From Paenibacillus ehimensis NBRC 15659 (GTDB lineage: Bacteria > Bacillota > Bacilli > Paenibacillales > NBRC-103111): 64,000 nt of DNA. Below the pieces are notes generated by a model. It saw nothing but the letters and a program-made list of their open reading frames with translations, was not told the DNA's origin and ran no database searches. The stretch is from positions 109,478 through 173,477 of the forward strand of contig NZ_BILX01000006.1 of the NCBI RefSeq assembly GCF_004000785.1. The letters are read 5' to 3'. The translations under genes were made by a program, and so were the position numbers. Shown here piece after piece: positions 1 through 8,186 of this stretch (the stretch's first letter is position 1; the number at the start of each line of letters is the position of its first letter).

Positions 1-859
1 GAGCATGCAGCGTATCGTCGACCTTGATGCGGCCGCGCATCGTCTCGAAGCCGGCTTCCTCCAGCATATGGTTGCCGCGAATGCCGCCTGTCCAGATCAC
101 GGTAGCGGATTTGATTTCTTCACCGGTTGCAAGCACGACGCCGTCCGGGGTGCACTCTTTGATGGCGGTCGCGATTTTGAACGTGACGCCTTTGTTTTTC
201 AATACGTTCATCGCGTACTCCACAAGCTCGGGATCGAAGCCCGGAAGCGCCGTCGGAGCCGCTTCGATGTTATATATTTTTACGAGGGATGGATCCACGT
301 CGAATTCTTTGCACAGGTCCGGAATCCGGTCGGCCAATTCACCGACAAACTCGATCCCGGTGAAGCCGGCGCCGCCCACAACGAAAGTCAGATAATCGGT
401 GCGGGAAGGCTCGCGCTTGAACTTCGCGAATTGGTACTCGACGTGCTCGCGGATGAAGCGGACGCTGTTGATGGAGCGAATATTCATCGCATATTCCTTC
501 AGCCCCGGAATGCCGAACGTTTCCGGTTCGCCGCCCAGGCCGATGACCAGGTAATCGTAAGAGAGCGTGCCCTCTTCCAGAATGACTTTTTTCTCTTGCG
601 GCCGAATTTGAACAACGGTCGATTTCACGAAATCGATCTTGAACTCGTCGATCAGCTTGAGAATGTTCACGCGTGCATTTTCCGGATTATCTGTCCCTGC
701 AGCAGGCATATGCAGATGGGTCGTAATGTAATGATAGTCGTGTTTGTTTACGAGCGTGACGTCGGCTTCATTATAATTCAGCTCTTTTTGCAAACGAATA
801 GCCGTTACGATACCGCCGTAGCCTGCGCCTAAAATGACTATTCTTGGAATTCGACTCAT
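1..859 (-). CDS. ndh: NDH-2 type NADH dehydrogenase (3' end cut by window edge)
   Basis: Type II NADH dehydrogenase, a single-subunit flavoprotein passing electrons from NADH to menaquinone at the inner face of the membrane. Reading from the ATG at 859, the protein opens with a Rossmann FAD-binding motif (VILGAGYGGI), and a second dinucleotide motif (VVGGAGFTGIE) lies near residue 165. About 286 codons are visible; the family is near 400 residues, so the C-terminal part lies beyond position 1. The ribosome binding site GGAAGGGAT stands just before the start. It is divergent from yumC, the same pairing as yumB/yumC in B. subtilis. A Rex-like operator covers its promoter, so expression probably rises when NADH accumulates. 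Function confidence is high; YumB versus YjlD orthology is not resolved. Confidence 0.93.
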   Translation of the reverse strand, partial: MSRIPRIVILGAGYGGIVTAIRLQKELNYNEADVTLVNKHDYHYITTHLHMPAAGTDNPENARVNILKLIDEFKIDFVKSTVVQIRPQEKKVILEEGTLSYDYLVIGLGGEPETFGIPGLKEYAMNIRSINSVRFIREHVEYQFAKFKREPSRTDYLTFVVGGAGFTGIEFVGELADRIPDLCKEFDVDPSLVKIYNIEAAPTALPGFDPELVEYAMNVLKNKGVTFKIATAIKECTPDGVVLATGEEIKSATVIWTGGIRGNHMLEEAGFETMRGRIKVDDTLHA

Positions 860-893
860 GGTTCTATCCCTTCCATCACATATTTTTCTATAT

Positions 894-923
894 AGTATAT
901 GAGTTTGAAAACTGTTTGTGAAA
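894..923 (-). promoter_or_regulatory. Candidate promoter of ndh
   Basis: On the minus strand a TTTCAC box (918-923) stands 18 bp before TATACT (894-899), about 35 bp upstream of the ndh start codon. The -35 box falls inside the Rex-like palindrome. The -35 match is weak, so this rests mainly on the -10 box and the position. Confidence 0.5.
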
Positions 924-933
924 TTTTACACAA
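916..933. promoter_or_regulatory. Rex-type redox operator upstream of ndh
   Basis: TTGTGAAATTTTACACAA is an 18-bp imperfect palindrome that fits the Rex consensus TTGTGAA-N4-TTCACAA with one mismatch in the half-sites. It lies 57-74 bp upstream of the ndh start and overlaps the proposed -35 box, a position suited to repression. Rex senses the NADH/NAD+ ratio and is known to control an NDH-2 operon in B. subtilis. That it acts here is inference. Confidence 0.7.
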
Positions 934-1207
934 GCAACGCCGAAAAATGGTTTTCCTTCCTACAGGGTTCCCTCCGGCGTTTGAAAATATAAGCAAATGA
1001 TGTGTATTTATACCACAGTTTTAACCAATTCAAATGCAATAATATAATGATACGAGGCAAATAGCAAGTTTTATTTTGTTTAAAAACCCAAGAAAATCGC
1101 CAAACTAACCATGGTATCCCCTCGATTCCTTCGGCTGCTGCCTTTTGCCATATAAAAACTTTATCAGGCTAATTAATTATATCACTCATTGAAAAGTTTA
1201 ATTTATA

Positions 1208-1236
1208 TTTTCATGCCGTAACCGTACGATTATAAT
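1208..1236 (+). promoter_or_regulatory. Candidate promoter of yumC
   Basis: TTTTCA (1208-1213), a 17-bp spacer and a perfect TATAAT (1231-1236) precede yumC by about 40 bp. The rest of the 860-1277 gap is AT-rich and holds the ndh control region, but no open frame worth calling. Confidence 0.6.
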
Positions 1237-1277
1237 TAGAATGGACTTTACTATGTTTCGGAGGTGTTTGACCCACC

Positions 1278-2264
1278 ATGAGCAGCGAAATCGTCGACAT
1301 TATTATCGTGGGCGGCGGCCCGGCAGGGATGTTTGCGGCGTTTTACGGAGGAATGCGCCAAGCTTCCGTTAAATTGATTGAAAGCATGCCACAACTGGGC
1401 GGTCAGCTCGCAGCGCTTTATCCGGAGAAATACATCTATGACGTAGCCGGCTTTCCGAAGGTAACGGCGCAAGAGCTTGTGAATAATTTGGAAGCGCAAA
1501 TGAAGCATTTCCCGCTCTCCATCTGCCTGGAAGAAAAGGTAATGAAGGTGGAGAAAAAAGACGAGCGCCTGTTCGAAGTTACGACGGACAAAGGCGTGCA
1601 TCAATCTAAAGCGGTCATCATTACCGGAGGCGTCGGCGCGTTCGAACCGAGAAAGCTTGAACTCCCGGAAGCCGCGCAGTACGAGAAGAAAAATCTGCAC
1701 TACTTCGTCAGCGACCTTCACCGCTTCGCAGGCCAAAAGGTACTGATCAGCGGCGGGGGCGATTCCGCGGTAGACTGGGCTCTGATGCTGGAACCGATCG
1801 CGGAGAAGGTCACGCTGATTCACCGCCGCGACAAATTCCGCGCGCATGAGCACAGCGTCGAGAATCTGATGAAGTCCAAGGTGGAAGTTATCACTCCGAC
1901 CGAAATCAAGAAGCTCGAAGGCCGCGACCAAATCGAGCAAGTCACGCTGGCCAACTGCAAGTCGGGCGAAGAGCGCGTCATCGATGTCGATGCAGTGATC
2001 GTCAACTTCGGCTTCGTTTCCTCCCTCGGCCCGATCGCCGAATGGGGACTCAACATCGACAACGGCTCCATCGTCGTCGACTCGCGGATGGAAACCAGCA
2101 TCCCGGGCATTTTCGCTGCCGGCGATATTACGACGTACCCCGGCAAGCTGAAGCTCATCGCTGTCGGCTTCGGCGAAGCGCCGACCGCCATCAATAACGC
2201 GAAGGTGTACATCGATCCGACAGCCAAGCTGTCTCCGGGTCACAGCAGCAACATGAAATTGTAA
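1278..2264 (+). CDS. yumC: Ferredoxin/flavodoxin-NADP+ reductase, thioredoxin-reductase-like
   Basis: Soluble FAD enzyme of 328 residues that passes electrons between NADPH and ferredoxin or flavodoxin. The N-terminal FAD motif ([19 protein letters not shown]) and a central NADP motif ([10 protein letters not shown], near residue 160) give the thioredoxin-reductase fold, but the redox-active CxxC of thioredoxin reductase is absent. That absence, the C-terminal extension after [15 protein letters not shown], and the length mark the YumC-type ferredoxin reductases. GGAGGTG at 1260-1266 supports the ATG at 1278. It is a single-gene unit closed by a strong hairpin and divergent from the NADH dehydrogenase. 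Confidence 0.93.
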   Translation: MSSEIVDIIIVGGGPAGMFAAFYGGMRQASVKLIESMPQLGGQLAALYPEKYIYDVAGFPKVTAQELVNNLEAQMKHFPLSICLEEKVMKVEKKDERLFEVTTDKGVHQSKAVIITGGVGAFEPRKLELPEAAQYEKKNLHYFVSDLHRFAGQKVLISGGGDSAVDWALMLEPIAEKVTLIHRRDKFRAHEHSVENLMKSKVEVITPTEIKKLEGRDQIEQVTLANCKSGEERVIDVDAVIVNFGFVSSLGPIAEWGLNIDNGSIVVDSRMETSIPGIFAAGDITTYPGKLKLIAVGFGEAPTAINNAKVYIDPTAKLSPGHSSNMKL

Positions 2265-2292
2265 AAATGCTTCATCTATATAGGCTTTAACG

Positions 2293-2330
2293 AAAAGATC
2301 GCTCTGCTTCGGTAATGAGCGATCTTTTTA
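2293..2330. terminator. Bidirectional terminator between yumC and the sugar permease
   Basis: A 12-bp perfect stem (AAAAGATCGCTC with GAGCGATCTTTT) encloses a 12-nt loop, with T runs on both strands. It can end yumC on the plus strand and the sugar importer operon on the minus strand. Confidence 0.88.
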
Positions 2331-2361
2331 TTATTACACAGCACAAGTCCCAGCGAATCAG

Positions 2362-3198
2362 TTACCCCTTAATTCCTGAAAACGTAATTCCCTGAATAAA
2401 TTTTTTCTGGGTGAAGAAAAACAAAATCACGACGGGAACCGTCATCATCGTAGCCACCGCCATCATGAGCCCCCACTCCGACCCCTTCTGATTCTGAAAC
2501 TGCTGAAGCCCGAGCGACATCGTATACGAGGCTTCATTCGTCAAGTAAAGCAAGGGACCGATAAAATCCGTCCAGCTGTTCATAAATTGAAACAGCGCAA
2601 CCGACAAAACGGCAGGTTTGGCTAACGGAAGAATGACCTTCCAATAAATCGTGAATTCGTGCGCCCCGTCGATTCTGGCCGCATCCAGCAATTCATCCGG
2701 AAGCCCGAGGAAAAACTGCCTGAGCAAAAAAATAAAAAACGGAGCGCCGAAGAACAAGGGAACGATTAAAGGCAGCGGCGTGCCGACCCATCCCAGCTTG
2801 TTAAACAACACGAATAACGGAATCATCGTCACCTGACCGGGAATCATCATCACCGCTACCGTAAGCGCGAACAGCGCTTTTTTGCCGTTCCATCTCAGTT
2901 TGGCGAAGCTGTAGGCGATTAACGGACACGAGAGGACCGCGCCCGCCGTGCTTAGAACGGTAATGACAACCGTGTTCTTGAGATAGGTGAAGAACGGGAT
3001 GTACACCATGGCGTCAGAGTAATTTTTCCACGTAAACGGCTTCGGAATCCACTCCGGAGGCCAGGTGAATATTTGCGTAGACGGCTTGAGCGAGGTAGAG
3101 ACCAGCCATATAAACGGCGTAATGAAAAAGACGGAAGCCAGAAGCAAAACCGCATGGGCCGACACGCTCGCCAGCCTGCTCTTCAATTTTTGGTTCAC
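2362..3198 (-). CDS. Carbohydrate ABC transporter permease, MalG type
   Basis: Inner membrane permease of 278 residues with six predicted membrane segments. The cytoplasmic EAA loop near residue 170 reads ELLDAARIDGAHEFTIYWKVILPLAKP, here shortened to its key residues D-A-A-x-x-D-G and the trailing LP. It pairs with the permease just upstream and the lipoprotein at 4178-5470 to import a sugar or oligosaccharide. No ATPase is encoded in this operon, so a shared MsmK-type ATPase elsewhere is likely. The start is GTG, supported by AGGAGG 10 bases before it; that site overlaps the stop of the preceding gene, so translation is probably coupled. The substrate cannot be read from the sequence. Confidence 0.92.
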   Translation of the reverse strand: MNQKLKSRLASVSAHAVLLLASVFFITPFIWLVSTSLKPSTQIFTWPPEWIPKPFTWKNYSDAMVYIPFFTYLKNTVVITVLSTAGAVLSCPLIAYSFAKLRWNGKKALFALTVAVMMIPGQVTMIPLFVLFNKLGWVGTPLPLIVPLFFGAPFFIFLLRQFFLGLPDELLDAARIDGAHEFTIYWKVILPLAKPAVLSVALFQFMNSWTDFIGPLLYLTNEASYTMSLGLQQFQNQKGSEWGLMMAVATMMTVPVVILFFFTQKKFIQGITFSGIKG

Positions 3199-3213
3199 CG
3201 TGGACTCGCCTCC

Positions 3214-4107
3214 TCATTTCCCCTGATAATGAACCCACCGCTTGGAGGTCGCAAATAAGATTCCCGTCAGCAGCATGATCGCCAAGAACAGGAGCCAGGC
3301 CATCGCCGAAGCATAGCCCATTTTGAAATATTTGAACCCGTTATCATATAAATGCATGACGTAGAACATGAGCGAATGGGCCGGCGTTCCCTGCCCTTTG
3401 GTGAGCGTATACGGCAAAGTAAATTGTTGAAACGCCCCGATGACGCCCATGACCAGATTAAAAAAAATAACCGGCGTCAGCAAAGGCAGCGTGACGTTTC
3501 GAACTTTCTGCAGCCAGTTGGCCCCATCCACTTCCGCCGCGTCATAGTAATCCTGCGAAATATCCTGCAAACCGGCTAAATAGATGACCACGGCCTGACC
3601 GATTCCCCACAAGGACATCAGGATGAGGGACGGCTTGGACCAAAATTCGCTTCCCAGCCAAGCGGGACCGGCGATCCCAAGCTTATCCAGCATGCCGTTC
3701 ACCAGGCCGAAATGGGGATTCAGCAGCCACATCCACAAGACGGCCAGAGCGACTTGGGGAACCAGCGTCGGCAAAAAATAAATCGTCCGGTAAATCGCCA
3801 TCCCCTTCACCTTCATGTTCAAAAACAAGGCGAGCAGAACGCCGGACACAATGCTGAGCGGAACAAAGAACACGGCGAAGTATACGGTATTAAAGACTGC
3901 CGCCCAAAATACCTTGTCCTCCATCAGCTCGCGGTAATTGTTAAAACCGATGAACTCCCCCGGCTCCAAAATGCTGTAGGTGGTAAAGCTGAAGTAGATG
4001 GAAGCAGCCAGCGGGAGAAGGAAAAAGATCAACAGGCCGATCAGCCAGGGCGAAGCAAACAACCAACCGTACAGCCTTTCGCCGGCTTCCACACTTTGTC
4101 TTTTCAT
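3214..4107 (-). CDS. Carbohydrate ABC transporter permease, MalF/UgpA type
   Basis: First permease of the sugar importer, 297 residues and six predicted membrane segments. The first segment follows a short cytoplasmic N-terminus (SPWLIGLLIFFLLPLAASIY). The EAA loop, DYYDAAEVDGANWLQ around residue 195, is the contact point for the ATPase. It lies between the solute-binding lipoprotein gene and the MalG-type permease on the same strand, with 15 bp to the latter. Lack of a large periplasmic loop makes it closer to the UgpA/LacF group than to E. coli MalF. Substrate unknown. Confidence 0.92.
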   Translation of the reverse strand: MKRQSVEAGERLYGWLFASPWLIGLLIFFLLPLAASIYFSFTTYSILEPGEFIGFNNYRELMEDKVFWAAVFNTVYFAVFFVPLSIVSGVLLALFLNMKVKGMAIYRTIYFLPTLVPQVALAVLWMWLLNPHFGLVNGMLDKLGIAGPAWLGSEFWSKPSLILMSLWGIGQAVVIYLAGLQDISQDYYDAAEVDGANWLQKVRNVTLPLLTPVIFFNLVMGVIGAFQQFTLPYTLTKGQGTPAHSLMFYVMHLYDNGFKYFKMGYASAMAWLLFLAIMLLTGILFATSKRWVHYQGK

Positions 4108-4177
4108 CGCCGAACCTCCTGTGGCGGCAGCGGGAGAGAAGCCGGAAGGCGGCTCCTCTATCGTGCCCTCTCCAAAA

Positions 4178-5470
4178 CTATTTATGTAATTCGGAGTTCA
4201 CTTTTTGAGAGACTTCCTGCAAAATGTCTTTCGGCGTCCCTTTATCATGAATCGCGCTGTCTCTGGCTCGGGATAATTCGTTCCACAATAAGGAACCTGC
4301 GGAAATGACAGGCCGGTTATGGGATTGCGGAAGAATCTCCGCGAATTTCTTCGTGGCCGGATCTTTAATCCCTTCGTTGACCGATTGGATGGTCGCCAGA
4401 TTGCCGGTCGTCTCGCTGAATATTTTTTGCCCGTCCTTCCCGGCCGCGAATTTAATGAATTTCCAGGCGGCATCCACATTTTTCGCGCCCTTGGGGATGA
4501 TGTAGCTGAACCCGCCCGACCAGCTCGTAAAATTGTCGCCAGTCGGCGTAGGAATCGGCGTTACGCCGTAATTGAAATCCGGCTTGTATTTTTTGATTCC
4601 GGCAATGCGCCACGGGCCGCTCACGGTCATGCTAAGCTGGCCGGTCAGGAAGGGATTATCTGCTCCCGAGCCCGCCGAATCGGTAAAAGCGGCGACATCC
4701 TCAATGTTGTATTTTTTGGCGTAATCGCGCATCCATTCGAGCGCTTTGACCACATTCGGGTGATCCGCCGTTACCTTGTCGGCCGTTTTGTCATAGAAGT
4801 CGCCGCCGAAGGCCCAGCCCCACGTATAAATCCAGCCCTGATCGTACCAAGGGATAAATCCAATCCGCTCGAACCGCTTGCCTGTCTTCTTGGTCAGCTT
4901 CTCCGCCGCGGCTTCAAGCTCGGCAATCGTCTTCGGAGGATGTTCCGGGTCCAGCCCGACCTCCTTGAATTGATCCTTGTTATAATATAAAAGCCGAGCG
5001 TCCGTATCGTTCGGAAGTCCGTACAGCTTTCCTTTGTACGTCGCTTCGGCCATGGCAAATTCATAGTAGTCGGAGGCGTTGATCTGGTCGGTCTTCGCTT
5101 TATCGGTCAGATCGGTCAAGGACCCGCGCGCTGCCCAAGAACCGATTTCGAACCGGTCGAAATAAGCCGCATCGGGAGGATTTCCGCCCGCGATGGCAGC
5201 CAGAAGCTTCTCGTTCTGACCTTCGCCTTGCCGGGCGATATAAGTCATGTCGACTTGGATATCGGGATTCTGCTCGTGGAACGCTTTGACGATTTTCTCA
5301 AGCGCCTCTTTCTCCGTATCCGTATTGCCGTGCCAAAAGGTCACCTTTGTTTTTCGCGCGCCGGTTCCGTTTCCGGAATCCCCGCTGCCCGACGAACATC
5401 CGATTAAAACAGCCGAAAGCGCTATCAACGATGCAAACGATACCATTAAGTATTTGTTCATAGGTTTCAC
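4178..5470 (-). CDS. Extracellular sugar-binding lipoprotein of ABC importer
   Basis: Solute-binding protein of 430 residues, family 1 type, anchored outside the membrane. The signal peptide ends in a lipobox (LIGC, cysteine near residue 25) followed by a Ser/Gly/Asn-rich linker. Typical family segments follow: TFWHGNTDTEKEALEKIV near the N-terminus, and a Trp-rich central region (IPWYDQGWIYTWGW) that usually stacks on sugar rings. I chose the GTG at 5470 because GGGGAGG sits 7 bases upstream; the next ATG is three codons later and is spaced too far from it. It is the first gene of the importer operon, 112 bp from a palindromic operator, and is probably repressed by the GntR/LacI-type regulator upstream. 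Confidence 0.9.
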   Translation of the reverse strand: MKPMNKYLMVSFASLIALSAVLIGCSSGSGDSGNGTGARKTKVTFWHGNTDTEKEALEKIVKAFHEQNPDIQVDMTYIARQGEGQNEKLLAAIAGGNPPDAAYFDRFEIGSWAARGSLTDLTDKAKTDQINASDYYEFAMAEATYKGKLYGLPNDTDARLLYYNKDQFKEVGLDPEHPPKTIAELEAAAEKLTKKTGKRFERIGFIPWYDQGWIYTWGWAFGGDFYDKTADKVTADHPNVVKALEWMRDYAKKYNIEDVAAFTDSAGSGADNPFLTGQLSMTVSGPWRIAGIKKYKPDFNYGVTPIPTPTGDNFTSWSGGFSYIIPKGAKNVDAAWKFIKFAAGKDGQKIFSETTGNLATIQSVNEGIKDPATKKFAEILPQSHNRPVISAGSLLWNELSRARDSAIHDKGTPKDILQEVSQKVNSELHK

Positions 5471-5581
5471 CGGATTGCCTCCCCATTTTGTAATCGGCTG
5501 CACAACCTGTAAAGGCTTTCATAATGAACGATGCCTGCTTCCTGCTTCGCTCTCCCCCTTTTGCCTAAAAATAAAAGCATA

Positions 5582-5593
5582 TTGGTATACCAA
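5582..5593. promoter_or_regulatory. Palindromic operator, TTGGTATACCAA
   Basis: A perfect 12-bp palindrome lies about 20 bp downstream of the proposed transcription start of the sugar importer operon. A repressor bound here would block elongation or clearance. The TGGTATACCA core recurs at 5757-5766. The adjacent GntR/LacI-type regulator is the obvious candidate ligand. Confidence 0.65.
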
Positions 5594-5617
5594 CTATTAT
5601 ATATCAACATGCTAATT

Positions 5618-5646
5618 ATATTAACACCATCTTATATTTGTGTCAA
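5618..5646 (-). promoter_or_regulatory. Promoter of the sugar importer operon
   Basis: A perfect TTGACA (minus strand, 5641-5646), a 17-bp spacer and TAATAT (5618-5623) form a strong sigma-A-type promoter. The leader to the GTG at 5470 is about 140 nt. This is the best promoter match I found in the window. Confidence 0.78.
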
Positions 5647-5753
5647 TTCAGTGATTTTATTACAAAAGGCATATTAATTTGCTTGTTTTGGCGATTTTTG
5701 TTGCAAAATATCGATCCATCCCGATATTGCTTTTGATTTTTTTTCACAAAAAA

Positions 5754-5777
5754 ATATGGTATACCAATATACCATAT
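5754..5777. promoter_or_regulatory. Upstream inverted repeat, second operator
   Basis: ATATGGTATA-CCAA-TATACCATAT is a perfect inverted repeat that contains the TGGTATACCA core of the 5582-5593 site. It lies 8 bp past the stop codon of the regulator gene and about 110 bp upstream of the -35 box. Two sites separated by some 175 bp would allow repression by looping, as is known for AraR-type regulators. Looping here is inference. Confidence 0.6.
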
Positions 5778-5784
5778 CAGAGAA

Positions 5785-6954
5785 TCAATATTCTTTTTCC
5801 TCCCGGACATCGGATGGTCTGATTTTTAGCTTAAAACCGACGGGGTTCAGCAGCGGGACCTCCCGGCGCTCCAACTGCGCCAACAGCAGCTCCGCCGCCT
5901 TTCGTCCGATCTCCCGTTCGTCTTGAAGAATATGCGTAAAAGGATAATCCCCGGGGCGGGAGTAAATCATATCGAAGCATACGATTTCGCAATCCCGATA
6001 GCTGTCGAGCTGACGAAGCGCATGGGAGAGGAGAATTGCATTGTCGTACTCACAAGCGAATATGGCGGTAATCGAACGGTTTTGCTCCAAAAAAGCTTGC
6101 AGCGGTCCGGTATCCCACTCCAGTGGATCGCCCGCTTCGTGGACCGATGTATTCAGGACAGGCATGTCCGTGAAGATGGCGTTTACCCCGATCGCCTTCC
6201 TCCGCTTCAAAAATGCGCCGGTAAAGCCCTGAATCCGCTCCTCGATCGATGACGTGTTGTCGGCCGGAGCCGAGACGAAAACAACCTGCTCATGCCCTTG
6301 GTCGAGCAAATAGTCCGTCAGCGCTCCGGCCGCTTCTTTGTGATCGGTATATACGGAGCAAGCCGGAATCCCGGGGAGATATTTATCGATTAATACGAGG
6401 GGAAATTTTCGATATACCAGCTTCAACAGTTCCTCGTTGTAATGCTCTCCGTTGACAGGAGATACGATCAGACCGTCTACGCCGTAGTCGAGCAGCGAAC
6501 GGATGAATTGCTCCTCCAGCTCCTTCTTGCCGTACGTGCATTTTACGATTAAATGATAATTCCGCGCCGAAAGCGTCTTTTCCACCGTACGGAGGATGTT
6601 GAGCCCGAAGGAAGCGGAAAAATACGAAGCAATGATGCCGATCGTTACTTTCTCCGTTGCGCCGCCGGGCGGACTGCCCGGACGGAAGGAGTCTTCCGTG
6701 TCCGCAGAATGACCGAATTCAGGGATGCGCGCGCCGTCAAAATGCTCCGAAACATAGGACCCCTTGCCGCGGATTCTGGTGACGACGCCGTACTGTGCGA
6801 GTTTCTCCAGCGCTTTTTTGGACGTGATCCGGCTGACCCCGAATTGATCCGCCAATTCTTTTTCCGACGGGACTCTTTCTTTCGGCTTAAGCTGCCCGAG
6901 TTCGATTTTTTTCAACAAATGCCGGATTATTTTCTCGTAGATCGGAGTCCCCAT
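5785..6954 (-). CDS. GntR/LacI-type transcriptional repressor of the sugar importer
   Basis: DNA-binding regulator of 389 residues with the AraR architecture. Residues 1-75 form a GntR-type winged helix (PSEKELADQFGVSRITSKKALEKL), and residues from about 110 on form a LacI/GalR-type sugar sensor (VTIGIIASYFSASFG, then DGLIVSPVNGEHYNEEL). The ATG at 6954 has GAGGG 8 bases upstream; frames starting earlier lack a site. It precedes the importer operon on the same strand, with palindromic operators in the gap, and probably represses it until a sugar from the importer binds. A related imperfect palindrome before its own start suggests autoregulation. Confidence 0.9.
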   Translation of the reverse strand: MGTPIYEKIIRHLLKKIELGQLKPKERVPSEKELADQFGVSRITSKKALEKLAQYGVVTRIRGKGSYVSEHFDGARIPEFGHSADTEDSFRPGSPPGGATEKVTIGIIASYFSASFGLNILRTVEKTLSARNYHLIVKCTYGKKELEEQFIRSLLDYGVDGLIVSPVNGEHYNEELLKLVYRKFPLVLIDKYLPGIPACSVYTDHKEAAGALTDYLLDQGHEQVVFVSAPADNTSSIEERIQGFTGAFLKRRKAIGVNAIFTDMPVLNTSVHEAGDPLEWDTGPLQAFLEQNRSITAIFACEYDNAILLSHALRQLDSYRDCEIVCFDMIYSRPGDYPFTHILQDEREIGRKAAELLLAQLERREVPLLNPVGFKLKIRPSDVREEKEY

Positions 6955-6973
6955 TACTTCATCCCTCTTACTT

Positions 6974-6992
6974 GTTATGTTAACATACCAAT
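6974..6992. promoter_or_regulatory. Possible autoregulatory operator
   Basis: An imperfect palindrome centred on TATGTTAACATA is flanked by TTGGTAT and ATAACAA half-sites (read on the minus strand) and lies 20-38 bp before the regulator's start codon. The half-site resembles those of TTGGTATACCAA downstream, but the spacing differs, so the assignment is tentative. Confidence 0.35.
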
Positions 6993-7049
6993 TAAAGTTT
7001 AACATAGCGCATTGTTGCAGGCAAATAGGAAATTCCCATCCACAGGAAA

Positions 7050-7074
7050 TAGAAAAAACCGGCCGAGGGCCGGG
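7050..7074 (-). terminator. Terminator after the AfuA-like importer genes
   Basis: On the minus strand CCGGCC-CTC-GGCCGG is followed by TTTTTTCT. It closes the run of genes that ends with the binding protein at 7146-8159. Confidence 0.82.
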
Positions 7075-7145
7075 TCTATGGAGTCAACCGATGCGTTAAC
7101 CGTCTGAAAAAATGAAAGGCACCAATCCGCTGCATGCTGTCAGAA

Positions 7146-8159
7146 TTATCGCCCGCCCTGCACTTCCTTTACCCACCGCTCGATCAGCCGGCTGCGGTTG
7201 GCCCCCGCCCATGTCTGATCGTACGGCACGACGCTCAGCGCGTCCAAAGCGACCGCTTCCTCGGGAGATACCGCCTCCCGGTTCGTCAGCCACTGGTAGT
7301 TGCCGACCTGCTTGCCGAGCTCCTGCGCCTGCTTCGTGAGCGCCCAATCGATAAAAGTCTGCGCTTCCTTCTCATTCGGACCGCCACGGATCATCCCCAT
7401 CGCGCCGATTTCGTATCCGGTGCCTTCGCCCGGATAATGGATCAGCAGATCGCGAAAGCCTTCCTTGTAAAATTTGACGGCGTCGTGCGCGAACATGACG
7501 GCCGTTCCCGCTTCGCCCATCCCGACGCTGCGCCCGGGCGTGCTCCCGCTTGTCGTATAGCTTCGGACCTGCCCTTGCAGCTTCTTCAAATAGTCGAACG
7601 CTTTCTCTTCGCCCCACAGCTGTACGAGCGTGGCCAATATTGTATAAGCCGTACCCGAGGATCTCGGATCGGCCATGACGATCATGCCTTTATACTTCGG
7701 ATTGAGCAGATCCTCCCAGGTTTGCGGTACGGATAGACCTACGTCCTGCAGCCATTTGCGGTTGGAGACCAGCGCCAGAGCGCCGACGTACACGCCGATC
7801 CAGTAATTGTCCGGGTCCTTGTATTTCTCGTCGATCCATTTGGCATTCGGCGACAAATAGGGAGCCAGCAGCCCCTCCGCTTTGGCCTGAACGAACGTAT
7901 CGGCGGGACCGCCGTACCAGACGCTCGCTTTCGGGGCGTTTCGCTCCGCGCGTATGCGCGCCAGGATTTCTCCGCCCGACATGCGGACGTAGGAGGTTTT
8001 GATGCCCGTCTCCTTCTGGAACGCTTCCACAACTTTAATCGCGTGGTCTTCGTACAATCCTGCATAAATGGTTAACGTTCCTTTGCGCTCGGAAGCGCAG
8101 GAGGCCAGCACAGCAGCGCAAAGGATAAGGATTAATGCTCCCTGCCATCTCTTGTTCAT
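7146..8159 (-). CDS. AfuA-type ABC substrate-binding lipoprotein (copy 1)
   Basis: Periplasmic-binding-protein-like lipoprotein of 337 residues. The signal peptide ends at a VLASC lipobox. The mature part carries the AfuA/Fbp (COG1840) hallmarks: TIYAGLYEDHA near the start, MSGGEILARI, WYGGPADTF, and ADPRSSGTAY in the hinge region. Members bind Fe(III), 2-aminoethylphosphonate, or hexose phosphates; a sugar-phosphate role would suit the PTS genes nearby but is inference. It is the last gene after the permease and ATPase and about half identical by eye to the product of 11273-12349. The two binding proteins may widen the substrate range of one importer. Confidence 0.88.
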   Translation of the reverse strand: MNKRWQGALILILCAAVLASCASERKGTLTIYAGLYEDHAIKVVEAFQKETGIKTSYVRMSGGEILARIRAERNAPKASVWYGGPADTFVQAKAEGLLAPYLSPNAKWIDEKYKDPDNYWIGVYVGALALVSNRKWLQDVGLSVPQTWEDLLNPKYKGMIVMADPRSSGTAYTILATLVQLWGEEKAFDYLKKLQGQVRSYTTSGSTPGRSVGMGEAGTAVMFAHDAVKFYKEGFRDLLIHYPGEGTGYEIGAMGMIRGGPNEKEAQTFIDWALTKQAQELGKQVGNYQWLTNREAVSPEEAVALDALSVVPYDQTWAGANRSRLIERWVKEVQGGR

Positions 8160-8186
8160 GCCTGCTGCCTCCTTGCTGTCTGTAGA

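Noticed and set aside
5..832. Long plus-strand open frame over the NADH dehydrogenase
   Set aside because: It is antisense to the NDH-2 gene, whose minus-strand reading has both dinucleotide motifs and a ribosome binding site. The plus-strand product resembles no family.
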